Shown piece after piece: positions 9,501-16,861 of a DNA stretch of 64,000 nt. Under the pieces are notes generated by a model. The model had not been told where the DNA came from. It worked only from the letters and a program-made list of their open reading frames with translations, and searched no databases. The position numbers were made by a program, and so were the translations under genes. Positions within the stretch are counted from its first letter, which is position 1. Every line of letters begins with the position of its first letter. The stretch lies in contig NZ_VTOL01000003.1 in NCBI RefSeq assembly GCF_009801115.1, positions 532,666-596,665 of the forward strand, read 5' to 3'. This DNA is from Dyadobacter sp. 3J3 (lineage in GTDB: Bacteria > Bacteroidota > Bacteroidia > Cytophagales > Spirosomataceae).

Positions 9501-10715
9501 GTGAAATATTTTTTCTTTTTGACTGCCTTCTTCTTCATTTCTTTTTGTGTTCATGCGCAGGAAAACAGCCCTTTTACCACTGGATTCGAGGAGACTATTT
9601 CTTCGGGGATCCTAGGGCAAAACCGTAAAATCTGGATACATATTCCTAACAGCAATGGAGGAAATAAAATTAAAGACCGGGGACATTATCCCGTGATTTA
9701 TGTGCTGGATGGGAATAGTAATTTCAACACCGTTGTAAGTATTACAGAGCACATGAGTGAATCAAGTCTTTGTCCCCCAATGATTGTAGTTGGAATTCTG
9801 CACGCCAACAGACTGAGTGAATTAACCATTGGTACGGATAAAGAATTGCCCGGCGTAGTTGGCAATGGTGAGAAATTCATGTCCTTTGTTGAGAAAGAAC
9901 TTATTCCCTATATCGATAAGACTTATCCTACAACGACTTATAAGACATTCATCGGTCATTCCATCGGAGGCCTGACGGTTATGAATACTTTTCTGCATAA
10001 TCCGAAGTTATTCAATTCTTATGTTTCGCTTGACGGGTCACTATGGTGGGATAATCAAAAAATTGTAAAAGAGGCAAAGGCTATTTTACCCACTCAAAAT
10101 TATAAAGGAAAAGCATTATTTATGGCCATGGCCAATCGGTTGGAAAGAGGGGTTGATACATCGAGTGTCCTAAAAGACACCACTGGATCTACTGAACTGA
10201 TTCGCAGTAATTTAGCGTTCATTTCAGAACTTTCTAAAAATAAAAAGAGCCAGATACATTTCAAATCCAAATTTTATGAAAATGACAATCATCCTTCCGT
10301 AAGATTGGCAGGAGAATACGATGCGCTTCGGTTTATTTTTGATTTCTACAAGCTTAAAATTTATGATAGCGAATTACAAAACCCTGATTTTAAGCTAGAT
10401 TCATTATTGGTCACACATTACAAGAATGTTTCTGAAAAGATGGGGTATGTTAATATGCCTGATGAAAGCCTGGTAAATAATCTTGGATACCAGATGATGG
10501 GTAACAGTCAATTTAAAAAGGCTGAAAATATGTTCAAACTCAATATTGTCAACAATCCTGGCAGCGGTAATTGTTATGATTCACTTGGAGATTTGTACCT
10601 TAAAACCGGCGATAAAATCAAAGCGATAGCGAGCTTCAAAAAAGCTCTAACGCTGAAAGAAATTCCGGAAACCAAAGAGAAACTGGCGAATTTGTTAAAC
10701 GAAAAGAAAAAATGA
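9501..10715 (+). CDS. Secreted alpha/beta-hydrolase esterase with C-terminal TPR repeat
   Basis: 404 aa with a GTG start chosen because it opens directly on a signal peptide (residues 1-20, cleaved near VHA-Q). It is an esterase-D/IroE-like serine hydrolase: oxyanion-side strand VIYVLDG, nucleophile elbow GHSIGG (Ser154), and a late ENDNHPSVR segment that supplies the catalytic His. The last ~75 residues contain a tetratricopeptide pair (NSQFKKAENMFKLNI and LGDLYLKTGDKIKAIASFKK). Hydrolases of this group cleave siderophore or other esters in the periplasm or outside the cell; the substrate here is unknown. It is monocistronic, with ~280 bp of AT-rich upstream DNA. Confidence 0.88.
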   Translation: MKYFFFLTAFFFISFCVHAQENSPFTTGFEETISSGILGQNRKIWIHIPNSNGGNKIKDRGHYPVIYVLDGNSNFNTVVSITEHMSESSLCPPMIVVGILHANRLSELTIGTDKELPGVVGNGEKFMSFVEKELIPYIDKTYPTTTYKTFIGHSIGGLTVMNTFLHNPKLFNSYVSLDGSLWWDNQKIVKEAKAILPTQNYKGKALFMAMANRLERGVDTSSVLKDTTGSTELIRSNLAFISELSKNKKSQIHFKSKFYENDNHPSVRLAGEYDALRFIFDFYKLKIYDSELQNPDFKLDSLLVTHYKNVSEKMGYVNMPDESLVNNLGYQMMGNSQFKKAENMFKLNIVNNPGSGNCYDSLGDLYLKTGDKIKAIASFKKALTLKEIPETKEKLANLLNEKKK

Positions 10716-11078
10716 CGACTGATCAAAACACTCCTTGCAATTAAAAAAAGATTTCACTTTTTGACCATCCCATTCCTGTCTCAAATGAGTTAGTAAAATC
10801 AGATCCCGGATGTTTCAAATTACATTTAAACCTGATTATTCCCAGATTTATTGTACTGTATCATGTATTGTGCTCACAGAAAGGCACATTTTGGATAATC
10901 TCAGGTATTATGTTTTAATCCTGTATTTATGTGCCCATTGTAACAAAATAATTTAGAAAACGGATCGTATCTATATGTATCTTGCCTAAAAAGTTCAGAG
11001 GATTTAGAGATCTGTTAGCCTGGATCTTTTAAATAAACTAAAACTTCACTGATTCCTATTAAGTAAACTAATAATCAA
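10716..11078. other. Gene-free stretch (~360 bp)
   Basis: AT-rich DNA between the esterase gene and the Fic remnant. I see no ORF with coding character, no tRNA and no clear terminator. It is probably decayed sequence that belonged to the upstream half of an accessory insertion. Confidence 0.5.
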
Positions 11079-11372
11079 CTACTTAACCGTACCCATCTCT
11101 TCCGGTTTACTGGCAGCAGCGAAAAGCGTTAAACTTGCAAGTGCTTCATTACTCATAAGTGATACCACGCCGCCCGATTTTATAAGATCGTTATTTTCTA
11201 AGAATATTAGGAAACACGCCACAGCTATTCGCTTATCCCCGTCAACAAATGAATGGTTCTTAATAATCAGATAGAGTAATGTAATTGTTAGGATTTCGTT
11301 CATTGAAAACTTTTCGGAAAATAAATTATAAGGCATTAACCTTTCAGTACTATCACTTTGCAGTACCTTCAC
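11079..11372 (-). pseudogene. Fic/Doc-domain fragment (RhuM/Fic-DOC type remnant)
   Basis: 97 aa containing a degenerate Fic core, NHSFVDGDKR, at about residues 39-48. It matches the HPFxxGN(K/G)R AMPylation/phosphorylation motif with Ser and Asp substitutions. The following helices (IAVACFLIFLENNDLI, then NEALASLTLFAAASKPEE) resemble the C-terminal half of the RhuM/Fic-DOC proteins. Those are about 330 aa, so the N-terminal RhuM part and the final helices are absent. The start codon shown is only the first ATG in the open frame. The Crp/Fnr gene begins 85-100 bp away on the other strand, so the missing part was deleted. Confidence 0.65.
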
Positions 11373-11474
11373 AGATGTTAAAAGTCAGGGAAGCACCTGG
11401 CCAAAATTCCGCGAAAGTGAGCAAGTTGTTTTTGGAATAGTAACCCATTTATCGGCGTGTCCATACCAATACCC

Positions 11475-12038
11475 ATGCAAGAAAAACTCAGACAACATAT
11501 CGAAAAGGTAGTACCCCTCACCGAAGATGAGTTTGTATTTGTGTTTAGCCATTTTACAACCAAAAAATTCAAGAAACACCAATTCCTTATTCAGGAGGGT
11601 GATGCGGTAAAGTATCATTACTTCATAGTTTCCGGACTATTAAAGCTTGTATATACTGATGACACCGGAAAGCAGCACATTGTTTCTTTTGCTATGGAAG
11701 ACTGGTGGGAAAGTGATTTTTATGCTTATTACACACAGACCAAAGCAACGATGTCTTTGGAATGTATTGAAGACACAGAAGTACTATGCCTCTCGCTCGA
11801 CGATTATCAAAATTTATGTAACAGCGTCCAAAAAATGGAGCGTTTTTTCCTCCAAAAAGCAAATTTTGGCTTTCTGGCAGCACAGAAACGAATCATATCT
11901 TCGCTGACTTCGAATTCAAAGGAGCGTTATGAACAGCTTCTTAAACAATATCCTGCACTTATTCAGCGCGTCCCCAAAAGCCTCCTGGCTGCCTATCTGG
12001 GTGTTTCGCGAGAAACATTAAGCCGGTTATCTTCATAA
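11475..12038 (+). CDS. Crp/Fnr-family transcriptional regulator
   Basis: 187 aa from the ATG at 11475, preferred over an in-frame GTG 18 bp upstream because homologues begin near (M)xEKLRQHIEK. The N-terminal cyclic-nucleotide-binding fold is present (LIQEGDAVKYHYFIVSGLLK). A C-terminal winged helix ends in LAAYLGVSRETLSRL, the recognition helix. The cNMP-contact motif RxS is not evident, so cAMP binding is doubtful; Bacteroidota members of this group often sense other signals. Two RidA-family genes follow on the same strand and are likely targets. Confidence 0.9.
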   Translation: MQEKLRQHIEKVVPLTEDEFVFVFSHFTTKKFKKHQFLIQEGDAVKYHYFIVSGLLKLVYTDDTGKQHIVSFAMEDWWESDFYAYYTQTKATMSLECIEDTEVLCLSLDDYQNLCNSVQKMERFFLQKANFGFLAAQKRIISSLTSNSKERYEQLLKQYPALIQRVPKSLLAAYLGVSRETLSRLSS

Positions 12039-12154
12039 TGTGACATACCTCACTTCATACTTGTGAGATTTGTCAACGCCTGACCCCAAGCCTTATTGAG
12101 ACCTTTGCAGTGCAAATTTTAAAACGCTGCCAGCATTGGCAAAACCTCAATAAC

Positions 12155-12544
12155 ATGGAAAAAAGAATCACAAATCCCTGGAAGTGGCAGGATGCACGCA
12201 GTTATGTGCAGGCCGTAGAAGTGAAAAATGTCGAAAGTACGCTCTATGTTTCCGGACAGACCGCCATCAATGCGGATGGAATATCCAGTAATGAAGATAT
12301 GAAATCTCAACTAATTCTGGCTCTGCAAAATCTTGAAAAAGTTATCAGTGAAGCCGGATTTGAATGCAAAGGCATCGTCCGGCTTAATATCTACACTACG
12401 TCAACCGCAGAACTCTGGCCTCACTTTTCAGTTTTTCAGGATTGGATCGCGAAGCATGATATCCAGCAGGCGACTACTTTATTGGAAGTAACCAGCCTTT
12501 TTGAAACATTAAAAGTTGAGTTGGAGGCTACTGTTGTGAAATAA
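12155..12544 (+). CDS. RidA-family protein (YjgF/YER057c/UK114), catalytic Arg not evident
   Basis: 129 aa from the ATG at 12155. An upstream in-frame TTG at 12110 would add a 15-residue non-conserved tail. The RidA fold is recognisable (LYVSGQTAINADG, LQNLEKVISEAG, ECKGIVRLNIYTT). RidA imine deaminases carry an essential Arg in a PxRxxxxV segment near the C terminus. Here the equivalent stretch reads QQATTLLEVTSLF, so the Arg appears to be Thr. The protein therefore probably belongs to a Rid subfamily without 2-aminoacrylate deaminase activity. It lies 117 bp after the Crp/Fnr gene. Confidence 0.85.
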   Translation: MEKRITNPWKWQDARSYVQAVEVKNVESTLYVSGQTAINADGISSNEDMKSQLILALQNLEKVISEAGFECKGIVRLNIYTTSTAELWPHFSVFQDWIAKHDIQQATTLLEVTSLFETLKVELEATVVK

Positions 12545-12564
12545 TTCAATCACAAATTGTTGAT

Positions 12565-12607
12565 AATGAGTTTGTGTCATCTACTATTTGGGGGACACAA
12601 ACTCATT
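12565..12607 (+). terminator. Long hairpin after the first RidA gene
   Basis: A perfect 14-bp inverted repeat, AATGAGTTTGTGTC with GACACAAACTCATT, is separated by a 15-nt loop and followed by AATTTATTTTTG. It is probably a terminator, although the T tract is interrupted. It separates the two RidA genes. Confidence 0.65.
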
Positions 12608-12719
12608 AATTTATTTTTGACAATTTTTCATTTTTTCAATCCACCATACTATTGTAATGACAGACACTAATGTTGTGGCATCATTTTGATAAATGAATAG
12701 GTCTGCAACAACTGAAAAA

Positions 12720-13187
12720 ATGAATTTAGAAGAAATTAAAAACAATCTGCTTTTAAAAGGAATTACGGACCGCAGTGTTCCAAATCCGGGCGGGTCCTAC
12801 ATCGCGGTGAATGTGAGAGGGAATATTGCCTATGTAGCCATTCAATTTCCGATCGATCAAGGAATATTACATTACGCCGGGAAACTGGGAAAAGAAGTTA
12901 CGACAATTGAAGGTTACCAGGCAGCAAGAATCGCAGCAATGAATATTCTGGGACAAATCGAAAAACACCTGGGTTTTGAAAAAATTGAAGGATTAAACCA
13001 TCTGGATATTTATTACGCCGCCGATGGCGAATGGAATGATTCTCCTACCATAGCAGATGGCGCTTCGGATCTATTTCTGGAAGTTTTGGGTGATAAAGGG
13101 AAGCATACGAGAGCATTGTTTGGGATTGAGAGGCTGCCGGGGTTTGCTTGTGTTGGGGTGACGGGGGCGTTTACGGTTTTTAGATAA
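12720..13187 (+). CDS. RidA-family protein, second copy of a different subfamily
   Basis: About 155 aa from the ATG at 12720; an in-frame ATG at 12693 is possible and would add 9 residues. It has the long-form YjgF-like fold (IAYVAIQFPIDQGILHYAGK, EVTTIEGYQAARIAAMNILG, GLNHLDIYYAADGEW). Here the C-terminal segment KHTRALFGIERLP does contain an Arg at the RidA substrate-carboxylate position. It probably acts on an enamine/imine or a related small metabolite. It lies behind its own upstream region, after a hairpin terminator, so it may be a separate transcript from the first RidA gene. Confidence 0.87.
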   Translation: MNLEEIKNNLLLKGITDRSVPNPGGSYIAVNVRGNIAYVAIQFPIDQGILHYAGKLGKEVTTIEGYQAARIAAMNILGQIEKHLGFEKIEGLNHLDIYYAADGEWNDSPTIADGASDLFLEVLGDKGKHTRALFGIERLPGFACVGVTGAFTVFR

Positions 13188-13261
13188 TTTGAATTATTGC
13201 AACCTTTCAAATTAGTTTTTTTTAAAAAACCCGTGATAAAACCATTTTAAAATTATTCAAG

Positions 13262-14827
13262 CTACTTAAATGGTAGACGCGAAATGTGGATATTGGGGTT
13301 GTAACCTTCATTTTCCAAATGATAGTGAAAAGCTGCTGACCATTCCTCAACTCTTTCTACTTTCGGGCCTAAAGTAAGTTGCGTTATAAGTGGATTGATT
13401 GGTGCAAGCTCAACATAAACCCGAGGTGGTGTGAATTTCAAGTCAACTTTTTTTTCAAAACCAATACCTTTAACAACAAGTCTCACTTCATTTTCAAAAA
13501 TATATTCCTCAGTTTTGAAAAGATAAGCGACATCGTTTAATAACTCCTTCATTTCCAAAACATCCTTCTCACTATTCCCATCTCTCTCTAAAAATCCTTT
13601 CACAACTTCTACTAACATACCAATAAGACTATTCAAATTTCTAACACGTTCCAAATCTAAGCCAGGAACCAAAAATTCAACTTTATTATGAATTTTATAT
13701 GCAACTCTATAAAAATTAAAATCCTCACTTAAATTTTCTGAAACCATGGATATTTCAGATTTAGAGTTTTTCGGTAAATTGTTTTCTGTGTGTATGGTCG
13801 AAGCTTTGGGCCTTAATAAATTTTCAGTTATAGCTAATAGCATTTCTTTTCGATTCATAGTTATGGCACAACCTCTTGCTTCTTCCTTGTTGTCTTTTCC
13901 ATACATACGCCAAAGTGTAAGATCATTTTCTTTAATCTTTGCAACGTAACTTCCTATGAACGGTTTTTGAACAAATGGTTTTGATATTGTATCCATCTCT
14001 GAACGTTCAACAGCAGTCAACTCATGATTTGCATATAAAAAAGAAGGAAAAAGTTTAAACAGTTCTGTTCCTTCTGAAGGATCGTTTAAAAAAGCACCTT
14101 CGGATAATCGAATTGGATTATTAGCTTCTAAAATTAGTTTTTGGGTAACTTCAAGACTTGTGTAATGAGTAAGACATTCATCCTCGAACAATAATATATG
14201 CCTTATATCCGTTAGCAAGTTACTAACTTCATTGTAACCATTATCTTTTAAGCGTTTAATCGCTTCTTCAAGTCTTGCTTTGGTGCGAATGGTAAGGTAA
14301 TTTTGCTCATCATCTTGATTACGACTTAGATATTCTGCAAAATAATCTCTTGCTTTTGAATATTCTCCGAGTTCAAAATAGGCTTCTCCAATACTTGTGT
14401 GAATGTAAATGCTTGGTGGATAATCTTCTAAATATTTAAAATAGAATTCTAACGCCTGCATAAATCGATCTTGTTCGTAGTATAAATCTCCCAAATGTGC
14501 AAATGTAATAAATGAAAAATTATTAAGACTTAATGCCGTATGATAACATTTTTCAGCATTTATAAAATCATCTAAGCGTTTGTAGGCGTCGCCTAGACCT
14601 TCATGAAGTGCTGCTAAATTATTGTCTATTCTTAATCCATTTTCACCACATTGAATAGCCTTTTCGAGTAAATTTAGTTCATAAAAGGCTCGCCCTTTAC
14701 AATTCCATAATACCGCACTATCGAGTTGCATTAACAATTCATCGGGAAGTAATTCTAAACTTTCCTTAAACTTGTTTTCACTCTCTAATTCACCAAATTC
14801 AATTATCAGATCTTCTTCGGACTTCAT
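13262..14827 (-). CDS. TPR-repeat protein with DUF2971-like C-terminal domain
   Basis: 521 aa. The first ~200 residues are tetratricopeptide repeats (LWNCKGRAFYELNLLEKAIQ, GLGDAYKRLDDFINAEKCYH, IGEAYFELGEYSKARDYF). The C-terminal ~300 residues carry the pattern of DUF2971 proteins: HYTS near 222, RLSEGAFLNDPSEG near 240, and LTLWRMYGKDNKEEARGCAI near 305, comparable to the LNDPxE and WxxYaxxxxGxci signatures. It has no signal peptide or membrane helix. It is more AT-rich than its neighbours and flanked by an insertion sequence and a Fic remnant, so it is probably horizontally acquired. Function is unknown; DUF2971 genes are frequent in accessory islands. Confidence 0.75.
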   Translation of the reverse strand: MKSEEDLIIEFGELESENKFKESLELLPDELLMQLDSAVLWNCKGRAFYELNLLEKAIQCGENGLRIDNNLAALHEGLGDAYKRLDDFINAEKCYHTALSLNNFSFITFAHLGDLYYEQDRFMQALEFYFKYLEDYPPSIYIHTSIGEAYFELGEYSKARDYFAEYLSRNQDDEQNYLTIRTKARLEEAIKRLKDNGYNEVSNLLTDIRHILLFEDECLTHYTSLEVTQKLILEANNPIRLSEGAFLNDPSEGTELFKLFPSFLYANHELTAVERSEMDTISKPFVQKPFIGSYVAKIKENDLTLWRMYGKDNKEEARGCAITMNRKEMLLAITENLLRPKASTIHTENNLPKNSKSEISMVSENLSEDFNFYRVAYKIHNKVEFLVPGLDLERVRNLNSLIGMLVEVVKGFLERDGNSEKDVLEMKELLNDVAYLFKTEEYIFENEVRLVVKGIGFEKKVDLKFTPPRVYVELAPINPLITQLTLGPKVERVEEWSAAFHYHLENEGYNPNIHISRLPFK

Positions 14828-15048
14828 TGCGTATTAGTAATTTTAAATATGTGTTGAATGTAAAATACTTTACTTATTTACTTCTACCAAAAATTTTGAC
14901 TAGAATAATCTAGTTTTATGTCTAGAATTGAAGAGATTTCGTCAAGAAATATAAGTCTATTAAGCCTTATTAAAAAACCCACTGAGAAGCAGATCTCGCT
15001 TAGATAAAATTCGAAGATAAAACAGTTACATATGGCATATAATTAATT

Positions 15049-15057
15049 ATATAAATC
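15049..15057. repeat. Left target-site duplication of the IS4-family element
   Basis: ATATAAATC, identical to bases 16381-16389. Nine bp is within the range expected for IS4-family insertion. Confidence 0.85.
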
Positions 15058-16380
15058 TACTAGTGATGCGTTAACTTTTTAAAAACACTTATAACACGTT
15101 GTAAATAAATTAATTAAGAACGTTTTTTGATTTTTTGATTTGATTTGACCTGTAGCTTTGTGGCTTTACACGAGGCTATGAATTCAGGGAAGTATGTTTT
15201 TTCTCAGCTTTTGCATTTTATTGACCGTTATGAGTTTCAAAAATGCGTAGTAAAATACAATGGCGATTTTCGGACACGAGAATTCAATTGTTGGAACCAG
15301 TTTATTCAACTACTCTTCGGTCAACTAATCTCTCGTAATTCCTTGCGTGATATTTGCGTGTGCCTGAAAGCGCATAAAAACAAACTTTATCACCTTGGAA
15401 TCAGAGGACATGTTAACCAGTCCACGCTTTCACGTGCGAATGAGAGCAGAGACTGGAAAATTTATGCCGACTTTGGACAGTACCTTATAGACTTGGTCAG
15501 ACCCTTGTATGCAACAAATCCAGTTCCTAATGTCAATGTTCGCAATGAGGTGTTTGCACTGGATTCAACAACTATTTCCCTAAGCCTGAAGCTATTCAGC
15601 TGGGCGCCAGGAAAGTATTCACGTGGAGCAATAAAAATACATACCCTTTTGGATCTGAGAGGGAATATCCCATCCTTTATCCATGTTACCGATGGCAAAT
15701 ACCATGATAGCAATATACTTGACGAGCTGTTAGTATCACCAGGAGCGATCTATATCATGGATAAAGCATACATCGATTTCGCCGCATTATACAACATGAA
15801 TGAGTCTGGAGCCTTTTTTATCTCAAGAGCAAAAACCACAATGAATTATAAAGTCATCGAAAGCAATTTTAACATTGATCCCGCATCAGGGCTCAGAAGT
15901 GACAAAATCATCATACTCAACGGATATAAGTCTAGCAAGCTTTATCCCGAACCGTTAAGGCTTGTGGAATACTATGATGAAGAAAAAGATATTCTTCTTT
16001 CTTTCTTGTCAAACAATGATATGCTTTCTGCGCTTGAAATAGCAAAACTGTACCAAAAAAGGTGGCAAATAGAGATTTTTTTCAAATGGGTAAATCGGAC
16101 CGCCGACGCGGCAGAACCTGACCATCAAAACGCTTTGGGGGCATTCGGAAAATGCAGTCAATATTCATGTATGGGTTGCCATAAGCACTTATTTAATAGT
16201 AGCCTATCTCAAACACACTTTAAAAAGCAATCTCTCCATATATGAGATCATGCAAATTCTAAGCATATCTGCTTTCGACAAAACTCCTTTAAAAGAGCTC
16301 CTTACTGAATGTCAAATCAATCAAAATGTCAATGAACAATGGGACTTATTTAATTAGCAAAACTTAACGCATCAGTACTA
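15058..16380 (+). mobile_element. IS4-family insertion sequence with intact ends, 1323 bp
   Basis: The terminal inverted repeats start TACTAGTGATGCGTTAAC on the left and, read inward from the right, TAGTACTGATGCGTTAAG. The first 22 bp agree at 19 positions with no gap, and all three differences are C/G swaps. The element is bounded by the 9-bp direct repeat ATATAAATC at 15049-15057 and 16381-16389. It contains one transposase gene, disrupted by a 16-bp insertion. The exact ends and perfect target duplication suggest fairly recent arrival. It lies between the TPR/DUF2971 gene and tRNA-Glu. Confidence 0.92.
15178..16357 (+). pseudogene. IS4-family transposase (DUF4372 + DDE), frameshifted
   Basis: The DUF4372-type N terminus starts at the ATG at 15178 (MNSGKYVFSQLLHFIDRYEF); a TTG at 15145 is in frame upstream. 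The DDE core has Asp in ALDSTTI, Asp in IMDKAYIDF and Glu in YQKRWQIEIFFKW. Immediately after FFKWV the frame is broken. Removing bases 16095-16110 (TCGGACCGCCGACGCG) joins it to KQNLTIKTLWGHSENAV and a normal C terminus ending NEQWDLFN with TAG at 16355-16357. The insertion splits the Lys codon of the YREK signature. As it stands, the first frame ends at 16245 and the protein should be inactive. Confidence 0.9.
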
Positions 16381-16389
16381 ATATAAATC
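16381..16389. repeat. Right target-site duplication of the IS4-family element
   Basis: ATATAAATC, an exact match to 15049-15057, directly abutting the right inverted repeat. Confidence 0.85.
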
Positions 16390-16445
16390 AATAAAACATA
16401 TATCAACATTTCAAAGTCCCCCACAAAAAATAAACTATTAACCAC

Positions 16446-16476
16446 AAAAAAAGAAGCCCACTTTTCAGTGGGCTTC
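16446..16476 (-). terminator. Rho-independent terminator of tRNA-Glu
   Basis: A perfect 10-bp stem, GAAGCCCACT with AGTGGGCTTC, has a TTTC loop on the plus strand. Read on the minus strand it is followed by TTTTTTT, which places it correctly downstream of the minus-strand tRNA. Confidence 0.85.
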
Positions 16477-16534
16477 TCAAATAACTTGACTCGTTTGTAT
16501 TGTGATTGAAAACTATTACTCTCACACGGTTTTG

Positions 16535-16606
16535 TGACCCATAGGGGAATCGAACCCCTGTTTCAACCGTGAAAGGGTCGTGTCCTAACCGCTAGACGAA
16601 TGGGCC
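16535..16606 (-). tRNA. tRNA-Glu (anticodon TTC)
   Basis: The minus strand folds as a standard 72-nt cloverleaf. The acceptor is GGCCCAT with ATGGGTC (one G-T pair), discriminator A. The anticodon loop is CTTTCAC (anticodon TTC) and the T arm is AGGGGTTCGATTCCCCT. No CCA is encoded. It has its own terminator ~60 bp downstream. Confidence 0.95.
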
Positions 16607-16861
16607 GACTGGTCTCCTACTTCGTATGCGAATCGCACTTTTCTTTCGTTTTACAACTCCGTTTCCGTTATCGTGGTGCAAATATGCACGGTTGATTTTT
16701 AATATCCAAACCGTTTAGAAAAATAAATGAAAGATATTTTTTACCGATTTGATTTACAGATACTTAAAATGAAAAATTTTTTTTAATCATTTCACCGTAG
16801 CAGTAAATTCCCATTACTTGTTAAATTTGGGAAGGCTTACTTTAAAAATCTTCACTCCATC

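Noticed and set aside
16535..16606. tRNA-Glu as an island integration site
   Set aside because: The nearby IS is flanked by its own 9-bp target duplication and does not duplicate the tRNA 3' end; no integrase is adjacent.
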